In this document: positions 1-10,729 of the stretch, in pieces
Layout: the number at the start of each line of letters is the position of its first letter
Position numbering within the stretch: the stretch's first letter is position 1
NCBI GenBank assembly: GCA_021442155.1
Contig: CM038222.1
Location: forward strand, 56,988,266-57,052,265
Direction of reading: 5' to 3'
From: Cymbidium sinense
Taxonomy: Eukaryota > Streptophyta > Magnoliopsida > Asparagales > Orchidaceae
DNA: 64,000 nucleotides
The notes under the pieces: generated by a model
The model's database searches: none
Seen by the model: only the letters and a program-made list of their open reading frames with translations
Told to the model about the DNA's origin: nothing
Made by a program: the position numbers and the translations under genes

Positions 1-461
1 TAAAATAAATATAATTATAATTTAGGCTTTATTTGAGTCGACGATGACGATGTGGTGCAGTTTGCACTGTATCGTAGTACCTTAATGTTATTTAAAGTGT
101 TGTGTTCTGATTATATTTTGAGAAATTTATAATAAAAAATATATATGTTTTTCAACATGACTATCTCTGATGACAGTTTAAAAGATTGATTTTTGTAAAA
201 TAAGAAAAAATTGTATATACCCATTAGAGCTTCTTCAAATAATTTTTTCTAAAGCACATTCATTTTTTTTTTTTTTTTTTTTTTTTTTACAGCTAAGAGT
301 TATCCCAAACAGACCCGAGTTTTGAAACAGATAAATTTCAACTTTTCTTATGATGAGATTTTCAAAACAAATGAGAGTTTTAAAGATTTGATTTTGATAA
401 TAGAAATGAGAGTTATAATAGAAATTTGATGCTGAAATTATATCAAAATATTCGGCTAATA

Positions 462-544
462 ATTTTTTGGTTCACAAATTAAATGAAGATATAAATATTT
501 TAAAGCAGTCATTTATAAAATATTGATTTGTGCGCCAAAAAAAT
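462..544. mobile_element. Short inverted-repeat element (MITE-like)
   Basis: About 83 bp with terminal inverted repeats: ttttttggttcacaaatt on the left and the reverse complement of gatttgtgcgccaaaaaa on the right. The interior is AT-rich with no ORF. The same element lies at the homologous place in the right-hand repeat (63308-63390), so it predates that duplication. The family is not identified. Confidence 0.5.
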
Positions 545-670
545 TTTAATCAAAAAATTACAAATAGGTAACTCTTAGAATTATGTTACAATTAGATGAC
601 GAATAAATAATAGCAGAATGATATAGTTAAAGATTATAACTTATATCTTGACGACTATGCACGTCTAAAA

Positions 671-803
671 TTTTTTGGCCCACAAAATTAAATGAATATA
701 TAAATGTTCATTTAATATTATTTTAATGAGCTATTAAATTAATGAACATATAAATGCAGAACAATGTACATTTATATGTTCATTTAATTTGTAGGCCAAA
801 AAA
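671..803. mobile_element. Short inverted-repeat element (MITE-like), second copy type
   Basis: About 133 bp whose outer 35 bases on each side are near-perfect inverted repeats (ttttttggcccacaaa at the left, tttgtaggccaaaaaa at the right). Its ends resemble those of the element at 462-544, so both are probably one family of different length. It could fold into a long hairpin. It has no coding capacity and is also present at about 63873-64000. Confidence 0.55.
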
Positions 804-964
804 ATATTAACCGAATAACTTGGTATAATTTTAATAGCAAAGTCGTATCAATATAACATTTCTATTATGGAAATCAAGGCTTTAAAACTCTCGTTTGATT
901 TCAAATTTTAACGGTTTCAAAATTCAGATGATCGTAATTTAAATTAATTTTATAGTAACAAATT

Positions 965-1460
965 TAGGGTTACAAACGAACCAAATCAAGCAGAGGTTTG
1001 TTCGAGTTCAAGCTCGTTTGTCATTATTGACCTCGAACTCAGCTCAAGCTCGATTCAAGCTTTTAGGATGGTTTTCAAGATCTTTAAAAAATCTTGTTTG
1101 AGCTCATGGAGCTTGTTCCAGCTTCGAATTTGAGCTTATCAAGCCTGTCAATAAGTATCTCGTTTAATAAAATAAACGAACCTTAATCGAGCTTGTTCGC
1201 GTGTTGAGAAATATAGATGATACTATTTATTAACAAATTTTAATCGAGTATCGAGTTCTTTAACGAAACTGTTGTGACTTTAAATGATATCGTTGAGCAT
1301 AAATGAACTGAATAACTTGTTGAAACTTGTTCATTTAATAATCGAGTATTTACAAAAATCTTCAAGCTCATTCGATTAGTTAAATGAACGAACATAAATG
1401 AGCTCTGATCGAACCGAGTCACGAGTAGCTTATTGATCGCTCGGTTCATTTGCAGTCCTA
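965..1460. mobile_element. Non-autonomous hAT-like element with 8-bp target duplication
   Basis: Terminal inverted repeats: tagggttacaaacgaacc at the left and the reverse complement of ggttcatttgcagtccta at the right (15 of 18 match). The flanks aacaaatt (957-964) and aaaaaatt (1461-1468) form an 8-bp target duplication with one mismatch, the size typical of hAT transposons. Many gagctcg/cgagctt subterminal motifs, also typical of plant hATs, lie inside. There is no transposase; short ORFs inside are incidental. Confidence 0.75.
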
Positions 1461-1608
1461 AAAAAATTGTAAAAACTTATTCAAATATGAAAACAGTCAT
1501 CTAATTAAAATTCATTCTATATGAAATAAATGTTTCTATAATTTAATGAAATCATATGCAATAAGGTTATAATGAATTATTAAATTTATTTTAATATGAG
1601 TACCATTA

Positions 1609-1612
<4 letters not shown>

Positions 1613-1646
<34 letters not shown>
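1613..1646. repeat. (TA)n microsatellite
   Basis: Uninterrupted TA dinucleotides in host DNA, between the hAT-like element and the 3' side of the CASP-like gene. Confidence 0.95.
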
Positions 1647-1648
<2 letters not shown>

Positions 1649-1842
1649 TCTCAAATTATGCCACAACAAATAACTAACAAGCTTACAAACATAAAAATAA
1701 AATCATATATAAATGAAAAGAAAAAAATGCATAAAAAAAATCATTAATTGAACCCCAAATCATCATTGCTACAAATAACATTTCTTTTCATAATAAAGTA
1801 AAACATAAGCATTTACACTCCATTCATACTCTGTAGCTTCTT

Positions 1843-2790
1843 TTAATGCACAACAGTCCCTTGTCTTCTCCCCTCTTCTTTGGCAGAAACTGAAGGAGGT
1901 TCAAACTCTCTAAAAACCCTTAAAGCTGAGATCAGAGAAAGGCAAATGAAGCAAAGAAGAGCAAGAAAATGGAGAACCAGAGGCTTTTCCTTTTTGCTGC
2001 AGAACTTCATAAAGTAGCTGCAGACCTCACTCCATGAGACCTCTCTGTCTCCCTCATGAGCCAGATAGAGAAGCTCTGCTACTGCTGAGCTCGATGTCAC
2101 CATTAGATAAGCTATAAGCTGAGAAATTGAGGTGTTAAATACTGAAAATTGTTTGCATGATAGATTTCCAATTGTGATTATAAGTCTAATAAAAAAACTG
2201 TCAGATAAGATTTAAATCTGGTTAATTCCTGCTATGTTTTATAACCAAATAGCCTCTAAAGTTTACATATGAGTGAAAATTAGTTCCAGATCAAAAGATG
2301 AGGCTTTACCTTTGATACCAACAGTCGATGAGTAAGATTCAAACTAAAAATTAGTAAACCAACTGTTATTTTATTTTTCATTTAGAATTATTTTGCACTT
2401 GTTTTGCGAATCTTAACAAATTGTTTGGAAAAGATGAGGTACAGTGGGATGATTTAGAGGAACACCATTAAGGATTCGATAGAACCTGATCTAGAAGAAA
2501 GAAACCCCATGTAGTTTTGTTCTCTCGAAGTCTCATCAATAGGGTTGCTGAGATTAGCGCGTAGGGGGCTGAGATGCAGTTCATTGAGAACAAGAACCTG
2601 CACAAAAACTCATCAGAGAGAGGGAGAGTTCTTACTTGAAGCCAGAGATATTGGTGAACTCAACCTTGCCATATTGATCAGTTGAATCCTTGACCTGCAC
2701 CACCGTGAATGCTGATGCAATGGTGAGGGGAAGTACAGAGAGTCTGAGAAAGATTTCAAAAGATCTGAGAATAACATGCAAATCATTCAT
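1843..2790 (-). CDS. CASP-like (CASPL) four-transmembrane protein, three exons
   Basis: Predicted 180-residue plant CASP-like membrane protein (Casparian-strip domain family, CASPL2-like). Exon 1 is 2790-2636, exon 2 is 2597-2486 and exon 3 is 2118-1843; phases join cleanly and both introns are GT..AG. Hydrophobic segments lie near residues 6-31, 53-75, 90-109 and 136-158. The second extracellular loop has the family pattern W118, C122, C129 (VSWSEVC...KFC), and the tail contains [11 protein letters not shown]. Start chosen at [14 protein letters not shown] because family members begin about there; the upstream in-frame Met at 2889 would read a CT repeat as Ser-Leu. Family members form plasma-membrane scaffolds that organise local cell-wall modification. 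Oddity: intron 1 is only 38 bp, so splicing, and therefore function, is uncertain. No partner gene is nearby. Confidence 0.85.
2119..2485 (-). other. Intron 2 of CASP-like gene
   Basis: A 367-bp phase-0 intron between ...FFLLDQ and LIAYLMV. Donor GTTCTA, acceptor AATTTCTCAG. It is AT-rich, as expected for a plant intron. Confidence 0.75.
2598..2635 (-). other. Intron 1 of CASP-like gene, 38 bp
   Basis: Begins GTAAGA and ends TTTTTGTGCAG on the minus strand, with a pyrimidine run between. Removing it joins ...SGF, a split Lys codon (AA|G) and FLFSMN in frame. Without removal the frame meets TAA at once. It is shorter than the usual plant intron minimum of about 60-70 nt. Confidence 0.7.
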
Positions 2791-2826
2791 CTTTTGAAAG
2801 GTTATGAAAGAAAAAGAGGAAAGTAG

Positions 2827-2857
<31 letters not shown>

Positions 2858-3069
2858 AGGGAGTGAGAGAAGCTCAGGAGGATGGCCACTTAAACAAACC
2901 CGAAGTGTGGTGGGTGAAAGGCCATAAGTGAGGCTGCTGCTAATGTAGCTAAGAGAGAGAGAGACGGATTGTGAGAGAGATATTTCTTTTGGGCTATATT
3001 TAGAAAGTGGTCTTTCGCAGCCTACTTCCTTTAGAATTCAATGTAGTCGATATTCTCTCTCTCTCTCTC
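2791..3069 (-). promoter_or_regulatory. Probable 5' UTR/promoter of CASP-like gene with GA/CT tracts
   Basis: Directly upstream of the chosen start are pure CT runs on the coding strand (plus-strand GA at about 2828-2850 and 2952-2965; CT at about 3053-3070), common in plant core promoters and 5' UTRs. A weak TATA-like stretch (CTAAATATAG on the minus strand) lies near 2994-3004. This is inference from composition only. Confidence 0.35.
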
Positions 3070-5405
3070 TCCCCTTAATATTTAATTTAACAATAGTGGT
3101 TTTGAGATAATGTCTTCGATTAATCTTAAATATTTAAAAGAGAATAACGGTCAGAATTATGATAATTGCTATGGGTGATGATATTTCATTCCATGAGACC
3201 GATGTGGCAAGGAATGTAATTGATTTTAAATGGCCATCCTAAGAGATTATTTCTAAGATAAAAATCATGTATATAAATAAATATCATAAATTGAAAGTAG
3301 CATAAGAGATTATTTCTGAGAAGAATTTGGACAGGAAAAAAAATGAGAGGGTCTATCTCTCAATTTAAATAATTCTACATATGTAATTTGAGAATTACAA
3401 AAAGAAAAGCCCTTCAAGATAAGTTGACTTGAATAAGGGGAGACATTGTTATGATTGTAGAAGTTTTAAAGTGTTAAGAGTTATTACTTATTATCAAAGA
3501 TGATATGTGTTAGATTAATGGATGCGCTAATTTGGCTGACGAAGAACAGTTAATTTGATTATCTTTATATGGTATTAGATTGACAAATCAAATGTTGGAT
3601 GTTAGTAGTTCACGAACATCAAATGTCGATCACAAGTATGCATCGAGCAACGTTGATTGGGAGTATCAGAATGTAAGTGATAATGAAAAATCATTTTAAT
3701 TGTTCTACTAAGATAAGAGGAGATTTAATGATCAAGATGGTAGATGGTGAGTATTTTGGTGAAGGGTTGGCATCACATCTTAGATGTAATGGGAAAAACT
3801 TAAAGTCAATAGATGGAAGGCAATTTGCTTTGTTATTCATTGAATAGAATGGGAGACAAGATAAGTGGGGAAATGAACATCAAACGTCGATAGTTGGGCA
3901 TTGAACATCAATTGTGGGAAGGTGTCAATTAATGGTTGACTTGTAACATCATAAATCATGTGATGATAGGCGCTATATTCATTGTTCTTATGATAGAAAA
4001 AAAAAGGCCGAGCAATTGATGAGATGCATGTTAGACAATGACAATTGATGAATATTGAATGCTACTCATTGGTAGCATCGAACACACATTAATAGGAAAT
4101 GCCATCGATTGTAGATAGAAAACTTGATCAATATTCATTATAAATTGAATTGGGTGACCAAAAGATGAATATTATGCATATGTGATTAGCAAACATTGAA
4201 TATTGATGTGGGCAAGCAATGATCGATGATCAATGAGGAATCTTAGAAATCAAGTGATAGTGAACTAGCGTACTTGTTATAATATCAGGTGACTCGATTA
4301 TTAGGAAGATAGATATCAACATCAATTACTAATATGCATCAAATTAATCATTAGCAAGCATTATATGACATTCGATGGAGAACGATATGTGTCAACTGAT
4401 AATATATGATCAATTCTATCATCAAATTAATCAAATTAATCATTAGCAAGTATTATATGACATTACATCGGGCCACTACATTAACAATGATGCATGTTGC
4501 TCAATATATTATATCACTAATGATAGATTCAGATTTCTAAGCAGCTTAACTTGGCATTTCTCCAAGATCTGTAAATTGCACAATTGTTCACTGAAAATTG
4601 CACATAAAAGTTCCTCTCTCTACCTAAATGCATTACTAGAGTATGTTAAATTAATCAGCCAATTAGCATAAATTACAAGGCATCATAATAATCATTATCA
4701 TCAATTACAAGTCATTAGTGAAAATCATCATTAGAATGATTTGAACCAGTTAGTTTTAAAAAATACAACCTGCTCATCAAAGCAAAGATGAAGAATGTGT
4801 GAGGGAGGCAAGTGGCCTCTCCCTCTCCTTCATATCTCCATCATTCTTTCTCTATCATCAAAAATAAAAGATAAAAAATAATAGAAGAAGCCCTCTCATT
4901 CCAAAATGCATTGAAAAAATTGTGATCTTATCTCATTCGCTAAAACAATACAATCTCACTAAGTCATGAATGCATTAAGCGCATTCCATATAGCACTTTC
5001 ACTTTTCGCGCATCGTTGATGAACCTCTTTAATCCTTTCGTGACTTGCATTGCAGCTCATCGAATGAGGCTATAGAAAGGTTTCTAGCCTGTGATTTCCA
5101 TTCACAGCCTGCAAAATATTACAGTTAAATGTTTAGTTGAATTAATTCAAGGAAAAAAGAGGTTGTGTGGTACTTAAATAGTTGATTGTGAGCATCCAAT
5201 GAATACAAAAAAAAGGTACAGCTTCATGACCTTCTATGATAGAATGGCTAAGAAACCATTGGAACTTCTAAAAGTAATGGTTCAAGTTTAGCTCGATGAT
5301 TGAGCGGAGATAGTTCAGAAATATCATTGATCAATAATGGAAATCAACAAGAAATAAACTCCAACTTCCATAAACTTCAACTGTAGTATAGTTTCAGAAT
5401 CTACA
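3070..5405. other. Intergenic host DNA, no gene recognised
   Basis: AT-rich and without a convincing ORF on either strand. From about 3600 to 4500 the sequence is full of degenerate repeats of words such as aacatcaa, gtcgat and gatcaat, so it may be an old decayed tandem repeat or element. The stretch 4500-5405 shows nothing further. Confidence 0.5.
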
Positions 5406-5459
5406 TGTTGACCTCCATATGTGTGCCATAAGTCAAAGACAAGCCTACAAATTGAATTC

Positions 5460-6540
5460 GATGGATTTCGGATGTGACAGTGCGCAAATCGGGTCTCAAA
5501 ATGCCGGATGTCCGAAAATTATTGAAACGAGCAACCTATGATCGGTGAACGGACTTCACTGTTGCGTTCAGAATGTCAAAATTGATAAGAATATAAGTAT
5601 TGCAAAATCTAATGAGCAATTGATTAAGCGCTTGAGCTATCAAAGTGTCGACGGGCATATTGGAGTCGAGAAGCTGGGACGATATCCGAACGACCTCCGT
5701 CAAAAAAATTGATCACGTCGTTAGACTCGAAACATCAAAAACTATCAAATGAGACTGTCCGCGCTCAATTCATTCGAGTCTGTGCAAGTGTCGAATGATT
5801 TAAAATGACAATGCGCAAATTGAGGCTGAAACGCACTAGACATCACCAAAATAAACTCAAATGACCTCCGATCGATGAACGGACTTTGCCATCACGTTTA
5901 GAACATTGAAAATTAATCATAATATAAATATTACATGACTTGATGATCAACTGATTAAGCGCTCGAGTCGTGAACATGCTTGCATACATATCGAAGTTAG
6001 GAGGCACCGACGCATGCCAAATGACCCCCATTCGCAAAATTTGATTGCTTTATTAGCTTCAAAATGTCAAAATATATCAAATGAGACTATCTGCACTCAA
6101 TTTAAATAAGTCTATGGAAATGTCGAATGATTTGAAGTGACAACGCGCAAATCGAGGCTGAAATGCACTGGACGTCTCTGAAAATGGTCGAAATGACCTT
6201 TGATCGATAAACAGATTTTACCATCGCATTCAGAATGTTGAAATTAGTTTGGACATAAATATTGTATAACTTAATAATCAATCGATCAAGCGCTCGTCGT
6301 CCGCGCATTTGCGCTTAGGTCGAGGCCACATCAAACAACCTCCGTAAGTAAAATTGATCGTGCCATTGGTTTTGAAACATCATAATCAATCAAGTAAGAC
6401 TATTCACACTCAATTCGGATGAGTCTACATGAATGTCGAGCGGTCAAAAGCGACGACAAGCATTTTGAGCTGAAATGGTCTCAATTTGACGTCGACTTGA
6501 ACCAAACGGCCTCTGATTGCGAAACGGACAACGTCGTTGC
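5460..6540 (+). repeat. About 325-bp tandem repeats inside LTR
   Basis: Three full units and a partial one. The marker word around 'cggacttcaccatcg...ttcagaa' recurs at about 5555, 5880, 6213 and 6526. Each unit also contains variants of gagcaaccgattaagcgctcgag and atgagactgtccgcgctcaatt. Units have diverged from each other by many substitutions. Confidence 0.75.
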
Positions 6541-6566
6541 ATTCGGAACATCGGAATAACCTTAAG

Positions 6567-6567
<1 letters not shown>

Positions 6568-6602
<35 letters not shown>
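6568..6602. repeat. (TA)n tract in LTR
   Basis: First of two TA-prone sites in the LTR family; the second is at about 7660-7675. Homologous tracts lie at 35130-35187 and 48534-48640. Confidence 0.9.
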
Positions 6603-6604
<2 letters not shown>

Positions 6605-7309
6605 CTAATCTCGTTGGCTTAAAACTCAATTTAAAGATGATTACTTAGTGCTTAACCGTTCCCTCCCCCCAATTTATTTTTCAATTTTTTTGATCAACTG
6701 CAAAAAAAGAAAAAGAAAAAAGGGGAATGGTTCCTCTCTCCCTCCATTTCCAGCAATTCCTCTTCTCTTCTCCCCATTTTTGTCATGCTCTGCACAGATA
6801 ATTTTTCCCTATCCGCTCTCAATTTCTCGTGCATCATGAAACCCAATGTGTCCCACCCTCAGGTGTTCAGCCATTCCATAAGCGCACCATGACCCATTTA
6901 TCTTTCAGAAATCTCGTCGTCTCCCACAAAGCCTCCACTCCAACCCTAATATGCAATCATGCTCAACCCATGTTCCATAATCCCCTGCCATCTCATGAGC
7001 CTTGACCCTTCGACCTTGCCATTAACTCCCTACTTTGGTCGCTTGCCTTGACCCATTACCCAAGCCCGCCACTTTGTCCCATGCATTTTCCATGCTTGCA
7101 CGTGCTCAACAGCATCCATCGACGTCATTGCGCCGCGTCTCAACTGTGCCTCCACACTGGCCTGCTGCGTGGCATCTGCCATGAAAGATCCCTGGCCGCT
7201 TTCACCATTCGGATCTGTCAATCCATAAATAGCCCAGCAAACCACTGACCAGATGTCACTCACGCATTTACTTTCCATGACTCGGCCAGTCCCATTTTGC
7301 TTCATGACT

Positions 7310-7610
7310 GGGAAGAACATCATCAGAGGCGGTGTGCTCTTGATTTTTTTGTACTCCTCTGTAGCCTTCCAACCTTCTTTCATAAAGGAAGAACATCGTC
7401 AAGAGGTAAATTTTTCTTTCGGTTTCCGGCGTCGCACTCCTCGCTTTAGCCTTCCAACCTTCGCTTCGTCGTAAACTGGGGAAGAACATTGTCGAGAGGC
7501 GAATTCTTCTTTCAGTTTTCGGCATTGCACTTCTCACTTTAGCCTTCCAATTTTTGCTTCGCTGCAAACCTCGCGTTCCTTGCATACCCAACCTTGTTCC
7601 CTTATCGAGC
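7310..7610 (+). repeat. About 90-bp tandem repeats inside LTR
   Basis: The core gaagaacatcgtcgagagg, followed by a run like ttcttctttcggttttcggc, occurs near 7312, 7388 and 7482. Related units appear in the other LTRs at about 49160-49380 and, reversed, at about 23290-23530. Short ORFs here are by-products of the repeat. Confidence 0.6.
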
Positions 7611-9984
7611 ATTACAGTGCGCCAAAAAAAGAGTCAAAACATGTGGGATCTGTGAATGGATATATGTATATACATGCTTGTGTTTCTTTGCAAGTGTGAA
7701 TGCCTCGTTGTGCTCAAGATGGTGCGACGAGATGAAAAATAGGTTATGGTGTCGCAAGACACCGCTCGCTTTGCTCAAGATGGTGTACCGAGTAAGCCAA
7801 CACCCGTTAAATGCCGCTCCCCCTAGACGAAATGCTGTCGAAATTTAGTCTAATTTCTAGACTTAGAAAAAAAGGGGGGGAGGGGGAAGAAATATATATT
7901 GCATTGTATGTCTTCTTTCATGTCTAAAGGCATCGTCCTACTCGATGAGATGAAAAAAGCGGCTACGTTAAGCGACACCCTTCGCTTCAAGAGGGCATAT
8001 CAGTGAGCACACCCCTACAACTGGGGATGGCCGGAGGCTAAATTTAAACTAAAATTCAAGACTTAAACAAATTCAAATGAAAATTACCTAAACTTAAGTC
8101 AAACAAAAGAATATATGATAAATATGAAGATAAATGTTAAATCAAAGAGAAATAGGGGGAGAGCCTTTAAAGAAAATTTTGAAAAGAAGAGAACACTCAT
8201 TTAAAATGCAAGTAAAATTTGGGGAGGCTAATATTAAACTCACAAACTCTAATAGAAATTCTCTATGGCTTAAATTGAAGCGGTAAAGTGAGTTCTCTTT
8301 TCTTATAAATTCCTCAAAATGAAACAAGTAATTGGAATTTGGGGATAAATACTAAACTCATAACAAACTTATAATAAACTTACAGTCTAAGGAGGAATCC
8401 AAATTAGGTTTAATAACTCTTATACGAATATGGAGGTAATTACTATGCTAGCTAATAAGCACGAGTATGGCTAAAGCTATAAACATTGAAATCGACATAA
8501 CTTATCAAAATTGATGTAAATTGAACATAATCAAGTTAGGAGAATTATAAAAACTCAATAAGTAAACTAACTACAAGTAATATGTTAAACTACAATCTAA
8601 TATCAAAATGCCTTCTTTGCCACAAGATTTGTAACTCGTCGTACAAGCAGACAGAAGGTGATACTAAAGAAAAATCTATAAAAAGCATAGGGCTTCCTTC
8701 GATCAAATTAAGGAATTTCATTCTGATTATGATTTTTAAAATTAATGATTTTATTAACTAGATGAAATTAGCTAAGCTATAAACGCATGCATGTGCTCGG
8801 ACATAGAGATTTCAAGTGCAAATTTTAATGTCTAAAAAGGCTGCATAGGCTAAAGTTGGAATTAGATGAAAATCTAAAATCAATCTCATAACTCATAAAT
8901 AAAAACTGCCTAAATTCTTAAATACACCCGCATGGGCCCCGACACTATACTGAATGCTTAAATTCAAGTGTTTGAGGATGCTACGCGGGTTATTTCTCGA
9001 TTTAGTTTTAAGACTGGGTCCAGGTCAACAAAATATAAAAACCTATAATAAGAGTTTCAAATCAGTAAAATATCTGAGAAAATGATTATGTCATGTGACA
9101 GTAGATCTATTCCTCTATTAGCAGCTAAACAGAGTTGACAGGATCTAAAGCTCTTAAACATATTCAAATTAATCAATTTTTTAACTCAAATCAAATATCA
9201 ATCTGAAACTACTTAAATGAAATTCTATCATTAAAAACTTAAATCAAACTCAATCAATCCACCTTCTGCAACTGTTTGTCAGGGCTGACAAACTAAGAAA
9301 ACTCTAGCTCACAAATGAGCTAATGTCAAATCAAGTGTTTTGCTATGTTCTCTCTCAATCAATCTTACGCCAGTAAGGACGTGGCCCATGTCCTCTGACT
9401 ACGTGGCTTAGACAATAGGCTCCATAGATGAAGTAGTTACGACCAAAGTCCTCTGATCGGGTGGTTTGGCCAACCAGGCTCCATTACATTACGATCATGA
9501 CCGTAGCCCATATACTTGATAGGGCAAACAGCTCTCTGTCAACTAAGGTAGACTTAAGACTGTCTCTTTAGACAAACACCACCCCATGTCTACAAGAATT
9601 TCTTGGACGACGTAACCCATGTGTTGCTGATGAGGATCCTTCTATTAGGTTGGGTACCTCCTCTAACTAAATAGACTAGGAATTTCCAGAGATGGAACCA
9701 TGAGATCTAGATCGGGCACGTCATCATTCCCCCAACCATCCATTTTAAGTTGAAATGATGAATATCATAATTTTAAGTTCTAAAACTCCACATGTTGCTA
9801 CTATACACTACACATTTAGCGATCTAATGATTAGCCTTAATTGAAAGATCTCTCTCAATTATTGGGAGGGGTAATTAACTATAGGGGCTTGCGCCTATAG
9901 GTAACTTGGAACCAGATCTAAAGTCCTCACAAAATGAGGGCGAAATCTCTGGGTAGTGTCTTATCTACTATATCATCTGTCTTT

Positions 9985-10729
9985 AGCTCGAAATGCACAT
10001 CGCTGCTTTCAACCGCTCAATTTTCATGCAGACTCGTACGAATCGAGCACGAATGGTCTCATTTAATAAAATTTGACATTTCGAAGCCAGTGGCGTGATC
10101 AATTTTATGAACAGAGGTCATTTAATCTTTGTCGATGCCTCCTGACCTTGATATTTATGCGGGCGCGTTGATGACTTGAGTGCTTGATTGGTTGCTCATC
10201 AAGTCATCCAATATTTATACCCTAACTAATTTTGATATTCTGAATGCGATGGCAAAGTTCGTTCATCAATCGGAGGTCATTTGAGTTTATTTTAATGACG
10301 TCTAGTGCGTTTCAGCTTCGATTTGTATGCTGTCACTTTAAATCACTCAATATTTACACAAACTCATTCGAATTGAGCATGGATAGTCTCATTTGATAGA
10401 TTTTGATATTTCAAAGCTAATTATGCAATTAATTTCATGAATGAAAGTCATTTGGTCCTCGTCATAGCTTCTCAACTCTGATATACGTATCGATACATTG
10501 ATAGCTTGATCGCTTAATCGATTGATCATTAGATTTTGCAATATTTATATTTTGACCAATTTGATGTTACGAGCTGATGGAAGTCCTTCATCGATATGAG
10601 ATCGTTTCGACCATTTTCAGTGACATCTAGTGCATTTTGAGCCTCAATTTGTGCACTGTCACCTCCGAAGCCCGTCGAATTTGATTTGTGGGCTTATCTT
10701 GATTTATGATACATATGTGGAGGTCAATA
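9985..10729 (-). mobile_element. Truncated 3' LTR of element A
   Basis: Reverse complement of the first 745 bp of the LTR, covering about two of the 325-bp units. Its start (tattgacctccacatatg on the minus strand) is preceded by the 3' UTR, as at 33962 and 47757. It ends abruptly against the LTR of element B. Confidence 0.8.

Larger units (their letters stand above)
1..812 (+). repeat. Left copy of long direct repeat (host DNA)
   Basis: AT-rich non-coding DNA that recurs in the same orientation at about 62881-64000. Matching runs include the text around 293-345 (tatcccaaacagaccc) and 440-545. The right copy has about 370 extra bases (63391-63760) and stops at the window edge, so the true repeat length is unknown. 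A poly-T run lies at about 268-288. I see no coding signal. Confidence 0.85.
5406..9984 (+). mobile_element. 5' LTR of element B (Ogre/Tat family), 3' end clipped
   Basis: Starts with tgttgacctccatatgtg, shared by the other LTR starts at 33962, 47757 and (reversed) 30181. Unlike the 3' LTRs it is preceded by unrelated host sequence, so it is a 5' LTR. Content: three tandem units of about 325 bp (5460-6460), a TA tract (6568-6602), a pyrimidine-rich block, about 90-bp tandem units (7310-7600), and a long AT-rich part that aligns with 33962-37740. It stops about 60 bases before the expected ...gagcccaca end, where inverted sequence of element A begins. I see no coding capacity. Confidence 0.8.

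Noticed and set aside
1240..1449. 69-codon minus-strand ORF
   Set aside because: Lies wholly inside the non-autonomous hAT-like element, with no similarity to a known protein.
2791..2889. In-frame N-terminal extension of the CASP-like protein from Met at 2889
   Set aside because: It translates a CT microsatellite as Ser-Leu repeats, and family members start about where MNDLHV begins, so it is more likely 5' UTR.
7030..7848. Several overlapping ORFs on both strands of the first LTR
   Set aside because: They follow the pyrimidine-rich block and 90-bp repeats, are not conserved between LTR copies, and have no recognisable domain.
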